Below are positions 19,231 to 27,581 of a stretch of 64,000 bases of DNA, in pieces (the first letter of the stretch is position 1; the number at the start of each line of letters is the position of its first letter). A program made the translations under genes and the position numbers. The notes below the pieces were generated by a model, which made no database searches, was not told where the DNA came from, and saw only the letters and a program-made list of their open reading frames with translations. This stretch comes from Solirubrobacter pauli. Its GTDB lineage: Bacteria > Actinomycetota > Thermoleophilia > Solirubrobacterales > Solirubrobacteraceae. The stretch spans positions 1,364,001-1,428,000 of the forward strand of contig NZ_RBIL01000002.1 of the NCBI RefSeq assembly GCF_003633755.1, given 5' to 3'.

Positions 19231-20667
19231 ATGTCATCAACACTTCAAAATCCGTCACGCACCGCGATCGGCATCGATGTCGGAACGTCCGCGGTCAAAG
19301 TCATCGCCGTCGCTGAAGACGGCGAAGTGCTCGAGCGGCGCGAGGTCGCGTACCCGCTCTCGACGCCTCAGCCCGGCTGGTCCGAGCAGAACCCCGACGA
19401 CTGGTGGGCCGCCACCGAGCAGGCGCTGGAAGGCCTGACCGACGGCGTCGCCGGGATCGGGCTCTCCGGCCAGATGCACGGGCTCGTCACGCTCGACGCG
19501 CAGGATCGCCCGATCCGGCCGGCGATCCTCTGGAACGACCAGCGCACGGGCGCGGAGTGCGACGAGATCGAGGAGAAGGTCGGCTTCGACCGGCTCGTCG
19601 AGCTCACCGGCAACCGCGCGCTGACGGGCTTCACGGCGCCGAAGCTGCTGTGGCTGCGCAAGCACGAGCCGGATAACTACGCCCGGATCGCCCACATCAT
19701 GCTGCCGAAGGACTACGTCCGGCTCAAGCTCACGGGCGAGCGGGCGATCGACGTCGCCGACGCCTCCGGCACGCTGCTGCTGGACGTCGCCAAGCGGCGC
19801 TGGAGCGACGAGGTGCTGCAGACGCTCGAGATCGACCCGGCGTGGCTGCCGACCGTGCTCGAGTCGCCCGAGGTCAGCGGCCGGACGCCGGCCGGGATCG
19901 CCGTCGCCGCCGGTGCCGGCGACCAGGCGGCGGGCGGTCTCGGCGTCGGCGTCGACCGTCCCGGGCCGCTGTCGGTGGCGATGGGCACGTCCGGCGTCGT
20001 CTTCGCCGCGCTGCCCGAGTACCGGGCCGACGCCCAGGCGCGGGTGCACGCGTTCTGCCACGCGGTGCCCGGCGCCTGGCACCAGATGGGCGTGATGCTC
20101 TCGGCGGCCGGGTCGCTCGCCTGGCTGCGCAACGTGGTCGGCGGCGAGTTCTCGGGGCTGACCGAGGAGGCCGCCGCCTGGGGGCCCGGCACCGACGGCC
20201 TGACGTTCCTGCCGTACCTGACCGGCGAGCGCACCCCGCACGCCGACCCGAACGCGCGCGGCGCGTTCACCGGCCTCGAGATCCGCCACAACCGGGGCGC
20301 ACTCACCCGTGCGGTGCTCGAGGGCGTGGCCTGCGGCCTGCGCGACTCGTTCGACCTCGTCGGCGGCGGCGAGCGTGGCCGGGTGTCCGGCGGCGGCGCG
20401 CGCAGCGAGCTGTGGCTGCAGATCGTCGCCTCGGTCCTGGAGATCCCGCTCGAGCGGCTCGCGGTCGAGGAGGGCGCGGCCTACGGCGCAGCGCTGCTCG
20501 GCGGCGTCGCCGGCGGCCTCTGGAGCGACGTGCACGAGGCCGTGGCGGCGTGCGTGCACACGCACTCGGAGGTGCAGCCCGTCCAGGAGTGGATCGAGCC
20601 CTACCGGGAGCTGCGTGAGCGGTATCGCGCGCTGTACCCGGCTCTCACCCAACTAACAGGTAGTTGA
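19231..20667 (+). CDS. xylB: Xylulokinase (FGGY family)
   Basis: ATP-dependent sugar kinase of 478 residues, probably phosphorylating D-xylulose. The N-terminal phosphate loop AIGIDVGTSAVKVIAV, IGLSGQMHGLVTLD, PAILWNDQRT, and the late GERTPHADPNARGAF and VSGGGARSELWLQIVA are the xylulokinase set. It is the only rightward gene of the divergent pair and would feed xylulose 5-phosphate into the pentose phosphate pathway. Related kinases accept other ketoses, so 'xylulokinase' is a family call. No clear Shine-Dalgarno sequence precedes ATG 19231. Confidence 0.9.
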   Translation: MSSTLQNPSRTAIGIDVGTSAVKVIAVAEDGEVLERREVAYPLSTPQPGWSEQNPDDWWAATEQALEGLTDGVAGIGLSGQMHGLVTLDAQDRPIRPAILWNDQRTGAECDEIEEKVGFDRLVELTGNRALTGFTAPKLLWLRKHEPDNYARIAHIMLPKDYVRLKLTGERAIDVADASGTLLLDVAKRRWSDEVLQTLEIDPAWLPTVLESPEVSGRTPAGIAVAAGAGDQAAGGLGVGVDRPGPLSVAMGTSGVVFAALPEYRADAQARVHAFCHAVPGAWHQMGVMLSAAGSLAWLRNVVGGEFSGLTEEAAAWGPGTDGLTFLPYLTGERTPHADPNARGAFTGLEIRHNRGALTRAVLEGVACGLRDSFDLVGGGERGRVSGGGARSELWLQIVASVLEIPLERLAVEEGAAYGAALLGGVAGGLWSDVHEAVAACVHTHSEVQPVQEWIEPYRELRERYRALYPALTQLTGS

Positions 20668-20696
20668 CATGAGATTGTCAGACAGTGTTTAGTTGG
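20650..20696. promoter_or_regulatory. CAACTA/TAGTTG half-sites upstream of the ThuA gene
   Basis: CAACTA (20650-20655) and TAGTTG (20661-20666) form an inverted repeat around ACAGG, and a third half-site TTAGTTGG (20689-20696) lies farther on. The first two overlap the xylulokinase stop codon. The same CAACTA...TAGTTG pairing occurs at 40537-40558. A ROK/XylR-type operator is possible; downstream TAGGGT (20711-20716) could be the -10. Confidence 0.4.
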
Positions 20697-20734
20697 CCCG
20701 CAGGACCAAATAGGGTTTTCGAGGGGAGAGGGTC

Positions 20735-23700
20735 GTGTCAAGGAGAGTCGCCACCGCGGCTGCGGTCGCTGCTGCGCTGACCGCGCTGCCGTCCACGGCG
20801 CAGGCGCAGGACACCGCGCCGCCGGCCATCGAGCCGGCGGCGTTCGCCGCGGCGCCGAACGGGAACAACAGCTGGCGGCTCACCGCGCCGCAGACGCTGA
20901 ACCTGTCAGCCACCGATGACGTCGCCGTCAGCAAGTTCCAGTACTCGCTGGACGGCGGCGCCACCTACGTGGACGTCCCCGCCACCGCGGGTCCCTCCGC
21001 GACGGCGTCGGTCACGCTGTCGCAGGAGGGGAACACGCCGCTGCGCTACCGCGCAGTGGACAGCGCCGGGAACGTCTCTCGGGTCGCGCTCAACACGACG
21101 CTCAACCAGGCGGCGGCCGCGGGGGCGACCGCCGTCCGGCTGAGCAGCACCAACGGGCTCGGCCCGGGGGACCAGCTGGTGCTCAACACGGGCACCGGCC
21201 AGGAGACGGCGACGATCGCGACGGTCGTGCTGCCCAACCCGGGCGGGACGACGCCGAACGTCACCCTCACGGCGCCGCTGACGAAGGCGCACGCCGCGAG
21301 CACCGCGGTCGCCGCGACCGCGTACGCGCACACGATCACGCTGCAGATCGACACCAAGGGCCCGGTCGCGACCTGGGGGACCCAGGCCTCGACGCTGAGC
21401 GCCGCCTCCACGGCGGGCGCCACCGGCCTGCGCCTCGCGAGCGTCACCGGCCGCACCGCCGGTGAGACGCTCCAGGTCGACACCGGCCCGGGCGCGGAGA
21501 CCGTCAAGGTCGCCAGCGTCGACGCGGCCGCGGTCGCCCCGGCGCCGAACATCATCTTCACCAGCGCGCTCACGCGGGCGCACCAGTCGGGTTCCGCGGT
21601 CTACGTGCCGCAGGTCGTCGACGGCAAGATCCTGCAGTCGCAGACGCTCACGCCGCTGCGCTCGGACCCGCGCCTGCGTGACCTCAGCGACACCGTCTCC
21701 ACGGGCGCCGGCGGCTCCGCTCCGCGGCGGATGACCCTCGACGGCACGTCCATGATCCCCAAGACCGTCGACGTCAACCGGCTGACGGTCGGCAAGCACG
21801 TCCAGACCGTCTCGCTCCAGGACACGGCGGGCCAGACGTCCAAGTACGTCAACACCTTCGTCGTGACGACGTCCTTCGCGGACCTCGGCACGGTCATCGA
21901 CCAGTACGCCAACAACGCGCTCCGGACCACGCTCAACACCGCGCACGCCGTCGGGGCGACGGGCTTGCGGCTGGCGAACCCGGTCGGCTTCCGCGCCGGC
22001 CAGGAGATCGTCGTCGGCTCCGGTGACACCGCCGAGACGGTGAAGATCACCCGCTCGCTGAGCACGCCGCCTTCCGTCAACACGACGCTGGCCGCGGCCG
22101 CGACCACCGGATCGACCAAGATCCGCCTGACGAGCTACAACAGCGAGGCGCTCGCCGGCCCGAACCCGCCGAGCAACAACGGCCCGATCGCGGGTCAGCC
22201 GATCGTGCTCGACTTCGGCGCGAACCAGGAGGTCGTGTACGTCAAGCGCAACATCTCGCCGCTGCCGGCCGCGCCGGAGCCCAACGTCGAGCTCACCGCG
22301 CCGCTGACCAAGGACCACGCCGCGGGTGCCGCGACGAACCTCAGCAACGTCATCCTCGCCGCCCCGCTGACGAAGGCGCAGGCGAACGGCGCCGCGGTCG
22401 CGCTCCCGCAGCCGCTGATCAGCGCCGCCAAGGCGACCGAGCTGCGCACGCTGCTCGCCGACGCCAAGACCAAGGCCGACGCCGGCCAGACCGCCGCGGC
22501 CATCACGGCCCTCCAGGCGTTCAACGCGGCCGCCGCGAGCTCGCGGCCGCTGCAGAGCGCCGGTGAGGCGCTGATCGCCCAGCTCAACGGCACGCCGGTC
22601 GACACCGCCGGCACGGGCATCACCGTCGAAGGGGCCGAGGAGGGCGTGCAGGCGATCCGCCAGTACTACAACCCGAGCCCGTTCAAGGCCAACCCGTTCG
22701 CCACGTACAAGATCCTCGTCAGCGGCCGCGCCGGTGGCTTCCGCCACCAGTCGATCGTCGACTTCGAGACGATGTTCCAGGAGCTCGGCACCACCAACGG
22801 CTTCGACGTCGAGATCTGGGACCCGAACATCGGCGCCAGCCCCGGCCGTCAGGCCCCGGCGGGCGTCTCGCTGCCCACGAGCCCGTTCCTGGACTGGGAG
22901 CAGCTCAAGCAGTACAAGACGGTCGTCCTCAACTCGACGGTCGGCATCAACGGCACGTCGACCATGAACGCGGTCGAGTTCGCCAACCTCCAGCGCTTCG
23001 TCCGCGCGGGCGGCGGCGTGATCGCCATCCACGGCGGCATCGACTCGATGCAGAACGTGCCGTGGTTCATGGACCTGGTCGGCGCCGGCTTCACCAACCA
23101 CGGCGGCAACCAGGGCGGCATCCTCGTCGAGACCGAGTCGGGCGGCCACGTCGAGCTGCTCAACGCCGACCCGGCGCACTCGACGATGCAGTCGGTGCCG
23201 AAGCGCTTCTCCACCGTCGAGGAGCTCTACAACACCAACCGCAACCCGGCCGAGCTCGGGATCGTGCATCCGCTGATGTACGAGAACGAGGACTCCCTGG
23301 TCGGCCAGCTCGGCTACAGCACGGGCGCGCTCCACAACAGCGACCGGCACTCGATGACCTGGTGCCGGAACTTCGACGGCGGCCGGTCGTTCACGACCGC
23401 CCTCGGCCACAACTGGCAGTTCACCACCCAGCAGTGGTGGCGCGACATGATGCTCAACGCGGTGCAGTGGACCGCCGGGCAGGAGTACAGCAACTGCGTC
23501 ACGTTCAACGAGGTCAAGGACCTGCTGGACCAGGCGTCCGCGGACGGCAACGTCACCACCGCCGGCTCCACCGCGCTGAACGCGGCGCTCGCGAGCGCCG
23601 ACACGGCGTACCGTGCCGACGACTTCGCCGCCGCGGCCGGGTTCGCCCGTGAGTTCGTCGCGCAGGCCAAGCGCCTGGCCAACGCGGGCGCCGACAAGGG

Positions 23701-24238
23701 CACCGCGCTGATGCAGCTCCAGACCAAGGGCGCCGAGCTCGTGGGCTGGATGAGCGGCAACGAGGCCGAGCCCGCGGCGCCGCGCCTCGAGGGCCCGCCC
23801 GCCCAGGGCACGGTCGGCGGCAGCGTGCCGGCCACGCTCGGGCTGACGCTGGGCGCGCCGGCGACGTTCGGCGCGTTCACGCCGGGCAAGCCGCAGACGT
23901 ACACGGCGTCCACCAAGGCCGACGTGATCTCCACCGCCGGTGACGCCCGCCTGAGCGTCTCCGACGCCTCCGCCACCGCGACGGGCCGTTTGGTCAACGG
24001 CTCCTTCTCACTCGCGGCACCGCTCCAGGCGAAGGCGACGAGCGCGGCCGGTACCGGCACCGCGTTCGCTCCGGTCGGCGGCTCCAGCGCGCCGACCACC
24101 CTGCTCGACTTCGGCGGTCCGGTGTCCAACGACACCGTGACCGTGAGCTTCGAGCAGGCGATCGGGCAAAACGAGGCGCTCCGCACCGGCGCCTACAGCA
24201 AGGCGTTGACCTTCACGCTTTCGACCTCGAACCCGTGA
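20735..24238 (+). CDS. Large secreted ThuA-domain protein with internal repeats
   Basis: Exported 1167-residue protein. Signal peptide ends near PSTAQAQ (residue 25). Then come an Ig-like segment (LNLSATDDVAVSKFQYSLDG), about four degenerate 50-75-residue repeats (approximately 121-200, 219-292, 399-446, 450-558; motif GATGLRLASVTG...ETVKVASV...LTAPLTKAHAAG), a ThuA class-I amidotransferase-like domain (about 656-919, starting TYKILVSGRAGGFRHQSIVD, with GGGVIAIHGGID), a helical segment, and a C-terminal beta-rich domain. GTG 20735 follows a strong GAGGGGAGAGGG. ThuA domains occur in trehalose utilisation and in secreted glycoside-linked proteins. Acting outside the cell, it may handle the glycan feeding the adjacent sugar operon; this is inference. 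Confidence 0.85.
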   Translation: MSRRVATAAAVAAALTALPSTAQAQDTAPPAIEPAAFAAAPNGNNSWRLTAPQTLNLSATDDVAVSKFQYSLDGGATYVDVPATAGPSATASVTLSQEGNTPLRYRAVDSAGNVSRVALNTTLNQAAAAGATAVRLSSTNGLGPGDQLVLNTGTGQETATIATVVLPNPGGTTPNVTLTAPLTKAHAASTAVAATAYAHTITLQIDTKGPVATWGTQASTLSAASTAGATGLRLASVTGRTAGETLQVDTGPGAETVKVASVDAAAVAPAPNIIFTSALTRAHQSGSAVYVPQVVDGKILQSQTLTPLRSDPRLRDLSDTVSTGAGGSAPRRMTLDGTSMIPKTVDVNRLTVGKHVQTVSLQDTAGQTSKYVNTFVVTTSFADLGTVIDQYANNALRTTLNTAHAVGATGLRLANPVGFRAGQEIVVGSGDTAETVKITRSLSTPPSVNTTLAAAATTGSTKIRLTSYNSEALAGPNPPSNNGPIAGQPIVLDFGANQEVVYVKRNISPLPAAPEPNVELTAPLTKDHAAGAATNLSNVILAAPLTKAQANGAAVALPQPLISAAKATELRTLLADAKTKADAGQTAAAITALQAFNAAAASSRPLQSAGEALIAQLNGTPVDTAGTGITVEGAEEGVQAIRQYYNPSPFKANPFATYKILVSGRAGGFRHQSIVDFETMFQELGTTNGFDVEIWDPNIGASPGRQAPAGVSLPTSPFLDWEQLKQYKTVVLNSTVGINGTSTMNAVEFANLQRFVRAGGGVIAIHGGIDSMQNVPWFMDLVGAGFTNHGGNQGGILVETESGGHVELLNADPAHSTMQSVPKRFSTVEELYNTNRNPAELGIVHPLMYENEDSLVGQLGYSTGALHNSDRHSMTWCRNFDGGRSFTTALGHNWQFTTQQWWRDMMLNAVQWTAGQEYSNCVTFNEVKDLLDQASADGNVTTAGSTALNAALASADTAYRADDFAAAAGFAREFVAQAKRLANAGADKGTALMQLQTKGAELVGWMSGNEAEPAAPRLEGPPAQGTVGGSVPATLGLTLGAPATFGAFTPGKPQTYTASTKADVISTAGDARLSVSDASATATGRLVNGSFSLAAPLQAKATSAAGTGTAFAPVGGSSAPTTLLDFGGPVSNDTVTVSFEQAIGQNEALRTGAYSKALTFTLSTSNP

Positions 24239-24244
24239 ATCAGC

Positions 24245-24282
24245 GTCCGCCGCGGCGACCCCTCCTCGTCGCCGCGGCGGAC
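24245..24282 (+). terminator. Hairpin terminator after the ThuA gene
   Basis: Perfect 15-bp arms (24245-24259 and 24268-24282) with an 8-nt loop, 7 nt after the ThuA stop codon, followed by TCCTT. It isolates the ROK gene 20 bp downstream. Confidence 0.8.
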
Positions 24283-24302
24283 TCCTTGCTGCCACCAGGG
24301 GC

Positions 24303-25580
24303 ATGACGAACGTGTCCGTCGGTACGCTCAACGACCTCATGTGGACTCCGAAGCCGGCGATCGAGCTGTCGAGCCAGCGGGCGGTGCGGCGGCACAACCT
24401 GAGCGTGGTGCTGCGTCAGGTCGTCGAACGCGGGCCCCGCTCGCGCGCGACGATCGCCACGGACACCGGGCTCAACAAGAGCACGGTGTCGAGCCTCGTC
24501 AGCGAGCTGATGGACTTCGGCCTGCTCGTGGAGCGCGGTGCTGAGCACCGCGGCACGGCCGGCCGCCCGGGGCTCGTGGTGGACGTGGCGCGTGACGGCG
24601 TCGTCGCCCTCGGCCTCGAGGTCAACGTCGACTACGTCGGCGTCCAGGCCACCGACCTCGCCGGCGGGTCCCGTTACAAGGGGATGGAGGCCGTCGACAA
24701 CCGTGGCCGCGGCGTCGACGAGGTGATCGACCGGCTGGGCGCGCTCGCCCGCGGCGCGCTGCAGGAGGTGCAGGCGCAGGGCCTGCGGCCGATCGGCGCC
24801 ACCGTGGCGGTGCCCGGGCTCGTCGACATCGAGCACGGCGTCGTGCTGATCGCGCCGAACCTGCACTGGAACGACGTCCCGATCTGCGACCTGCTGCGCG
24901 AGCGGATCGACGCGCCCGGCCTGGAGGTCGGCGTCGACAACGAGGCCAACCTGGCGGCGCTCGCCGAGCTGTGGGAGGGCGCGGCCACCGGCTTCAGCGA
25001 CTTCATGTACTGCTCGGGCGAGATCGGCGTCGGCGGCGGCCTCGTGCTGGGCGGCGAGCTGTTCCGCGGCTACCGCGGGTTCGGCGGCGAGTTCGGCCAC
25101 ACCACGGTCGAGCACGACGGGCTCCCGTGCGCGTGCGGCTCCCGTGGTTGCCTGGAGACGCGCGCCGGGCTGGAGCCCGTGCTCGCGGCGGCGGGCATCA
25201 TCGACGAGAGCGAAGGCGGTGCGCGCGGGCTGGCGCGTCCGGTCGGCGAGCTCGTGCGCCGCGCGCAGGCGGGGGAGACGCAGCCGCTGGCCGCGCTCGA
25301 GGACTGCGGGCGCTGGCTCGGGATCGCGCTCGGCACGGTCGTGAACCTGCTCTCGCCGCAGGCCGTGGTCCTCGGCGGGAACTTCGCGCCGATGACGCAG
25401 TGGCTCGCACCGGTCATCACCGCCGAGCTGTCCACCCGCGTGCTCGGCGGGAACGGCGCCGTGCCGCCGGTGATGTCGTCGAGCCTGGGCGCGGAAGCCG
25501 CGATGCGCGGCGCGGCGGCGACGCAGCTGCGTCGGCTCCTCGCAGACCCGACGCTCGTAGCCGGCGCCGTACCCATCTAG
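24303..25580 (+). CDS. ROK-family transcriptional regulator (NagC/XylR type)
   Basis: Sugar-sensing repressor of 425 residues: N-terminal winged helix (NLSVVLRQVVERGPRSRATI, LNKSTVSSLVSELMDFGLLV) joined to a ROK sugar-kinase-like domain. GEFGHTTVEHDGLPCACGSRGCLE contains the ROK zinc motif CxCGxxGCxE near residue 276. ATG 24303 is used; ATG 24339 (MWTPKPAIELS) would also keep the whole helix-turn-helix. It probably regulates the xylulokinase/ThuA region or the DUF1800 operon; an A/T-rich palindrome just downstream is a candidate site. Confidence 0.88.
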   Translation: MTNVSVGTLNDLMWTPKPAIELSSQRAVRRHNLSVVLRQVVERGPRSRATIATDTGLNKSTVSSLVSELMDFGLLVERGAEHRGTAGRPGLVVDVARDGVVALGLEVNVDYVGVQATDLAGGSRYKGMEAVDNRGRGVDEVIDRLGALARGALQEVQAQGLRPIGATVAVPGLVDIEHGVVLIAPNLHWNDVPICDLLRERIDAPGLEVGVDNEANLAALAELWEGAATGFSDFMYCSGEIGVGGGLVLGGELFRGYRGFGGEFGHTTVEHDGLPCACGSRGCLETRAGLEPVLAAAGIIDESEGGARGLARPVGELVRRAQAGETQPLAALEDCGRWLGIALGTVVNLLSPQAVVLGGNFAPMTQWLAPVITAELSTRVLGGNGAVPPVMSSSLGAEAAMRGAAATQLRRLLADPTLVAGAVPI

Positions 25581-25588
25581 TCGGCATT

Positions 25589-25614
25589 CAAACCTAAATT
25601 TTAGTTTAGGTTTG
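25589..25614. promoter_or_regulatory. A/T-rich perfect palindrome between ROK and DUF1800 genes
   Basis: CAAACCTAAA (25589-25598) and TTTAGGTTTG (25605-25614) are exact reverse complements with a 6-nt spacer TTTTAG. The stretch is exceptionally A/T-rich for this genome. It lies 9 nt after the ROK stop and 35 nt before the DUF1800 start, so it could be the ROK operator, a terminator, or both. Confidence 0.6.
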
Positions 25615-25648
25615 TGTTCGATCTCGGTTTGGTGAGAAAGTCGCGCCC

Positions 25649-27580
25649 ATGGATGGGGGGTCGGTCTTCGGACGCAAGTCCGCAGCCAAGAAGCGCCTCG
25701 CTGCACCTCGGTCGCTGAAGGTCGTCAGCGCCGGACCAGCGGGCGTGACGCTGCGGTGGGCGGCGCCAAAGGGCGCCAAGCCCGCCTACTACGTGATCCT
25801 GCGGGACGGGAAGAGCCTCGGCAAGACGACGCGCCTCTCGTTCACGGACACGCGCGTGAAGCCCGAGCGGGCCTATCGCTACGCGGTGCGGGCCTACGAC
25901 AAGGCCAAGCGCGCGGGGGCGCTCTCGCCCAGCGTGCGCGCCAAAGTGCCCAAGGCGGGCCCCGCGGCGCCGCCGACGCCGGGGACGAGCAACCCGGGGG
26001 CGCCGGTCGCGGAGGTCACGCCGACGCCGGTGCCGCTGGTCCCGCAGCCGACGCCCACGCCGACCCCGTCACCGTACGACACGATGACCGTGGCGATGGT
26101 GGACCGCCTGTTCTGGCGCGCGGGCTTCGGCCCGACCCAGGGGCAGCGGGACGCGTGGGTCGGCAAGAAGCACAGCGACCTCGTCGACTGGCTGGTGAGC
26201 ACGCCCGAGAGCCTCGACCCCACGATGCCGCTCCCCAAGACCACGACGGGCGTGACCACGCTCGACCCGTTCGGGTCCGAGGTGGAGCTCGAGCTCGAGT
26301 GGCTGGACCGGATGCAACGCGCGGTCAACCCGCTGCCGCAGCGGATGGCGCTCTACTGGCACCGCCACTGGGTGGTCTCGCTGAGCGACGGGTCCGTCTC
26401 GGACAAGTGGGCGTTCGCCTACCGCAACCACCTGCTCGAATACGCCGACTTCGGCCGCTTCCCGGACGCGACGTTCCGCCGGCTCGCGTACGAAATGACG
26501 ACGAAGAACGCCGCGATGTCGTCGTACCTGAACCTCAACGCCAACACGCGGACCCGGCCGAACGAGAACTACGCCCGCGAGATCATGGAGCTGTTCTGCC
26601 TCGGCCCCACGGACGCGGCGGGCAACGACAACTACAAGCAGGAGGACATCGTCGGCCTCACGCAGGCCTTCACCGGCTGGCGGCTCAACGGCACCGAGTT
26701 CCTCACCGACGGCGTCACGCCCAACCCGGACTACGGCAAGATCACCTTCGCGCCCAACCAGTTCGAGATGGCCGCCAAGACGATCCTCAAGCGCACGATC
26801 GCGGCCGTCACCGGATCGACGAACACGACCACCAACCCGGCGAGCCTGCAGTGGGGCCCGTCCGCGGTCAACCAGGCGGTCGACATCGTCCTCGAGCACC
26901 CGCAGCACGCGCAGTTCCTGATCCGCAAGCTGTGGGGCGAGTTCATCGCCGGTCCGATCCCGCAGGCGAAGCTGGACGCGCTGAGCGCCGAGTACCGCGC
27001 CAACGGCTACAAGCTCAAGCCGCTCGTCCGCGGGATCCTGCTGAGCACGGAGATCTTCGAGTCGCTCGAGGAGCCGAACCTGATCAAGCCGCCGATCGTC
27101 TACATGGTGGGCGTGCTGCGTCAGCTCGGCGCGCCGATGAAGCACACGCAGCTGCAGGACCCGATGAACAAGATGCAGCAGCGGATCTACCGGCCGCCGA
27201 ACGTCGCCGGCTGGGAGGGCGGGATGTCGTGGCTGAACACGAACACCGTCCAGGCCCGGTTCGACATGGTCCGCGTGGCGCAGTACCTGCGCTACTCGAA
27301 CTTCTACCGCAACACGGAGACCCCGGTTCCGCCCGCGAGCGTGAACTACCCGGCCGACGTGGTGGGGGAGACGCCGCAGGCGGCCTACGAGCGCGCGTAC
27401 GACTCGGTCGGCCGTCCGTGGATCTCCGCCGCGACCCGCGACAAGCTGCTGGCCTACGCGGCGACGCTCTCGGCCGCGAACCAGACCGGCACCGCGGCGA
27501 CGAACGTCACGGCCCGTCGCACCCGTTTCTACGCGCTCCAGGCGATGATCCTCGGCGGACCCGATGGGCAGGTGATGTGA
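25649..27580 (+). CDS. DUF1800 protein with N-terminal fibronectin-III-like domain
   Basis: A 643-residue protein. It has a Fn3-like module (LKVVSAGPAGVTLRWAAPKG...YRYAVRAYDKA, about 22-100), a Pro/Thr-rich spacer, and a DUF1800 domain (MVDRLFWRAGFGPTQGQRDA; MALYWHRHWVVS; NENYAREIMELFCLG; PPNVAGWEGGMSWLNT). No signal peptide is visible from ATG 25649. DUF1800 proteins of unknown activity are nearly always paired with DUF1501 proteins; here the partner starts 1 bp after the stop. Probable export with that partner is inferred. Confidence 0.88.
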   Translation: MDGGSVFGRKSAAKKRLAAPRSLKVVSAGPAGVTLRWAAPKGAKPAYYVILRDGKSLGKTTRLSFTDTRVKPERAYRYAVRAYDKAKRAGALSPSVRAKVPKAGPAAPPTPGTSNPGAPVAEVTPTPVPLVPQPTPTPTPSPYDTMTVAMVDRLFWRAGFGPTQGQRDAWVGKKHSDLVDWLVSTPESLDPTMPLPKTTTGVTTLDPFGSEVELELEWLDRMQRAVNPLPQRMALYWHRHWVVSLSDGSVSDKWAFAYRNHLLEYADFGRFPDATFRRLAYEMTTKNAAMSSYLNLNANTRTRPNENYAREIMELFCLGPTDAAGNDNYKQEDIVGLTQAFTGWRLNGTEFLTDGVTPNPDYGKITFAPNQFEMAAKTILKRTIAAVTGSTNTTTNPASLQWGPSAVNQAVDIVLEHPQHAQFLIRKLWGEFIAGPIPQAKLDALSAEYRANGYKLKPLVRGILLSTEIFESLEEPNLIKPPIVYMVGVLRQLGAPMKHTQLQDPMNKMQQRIYRPPNVAGWEGGMSWLNTNTVQARFDMVRVAQYLRYSNFYRNTETPVPPASVNYPADVVGETPQAAYERAYDSVGRPWISAATRDKLLAYAATLSAANQTGTAATNVTARRTRFYALQAMILGGPDGQVM

Positions 27581-27581
27581 G

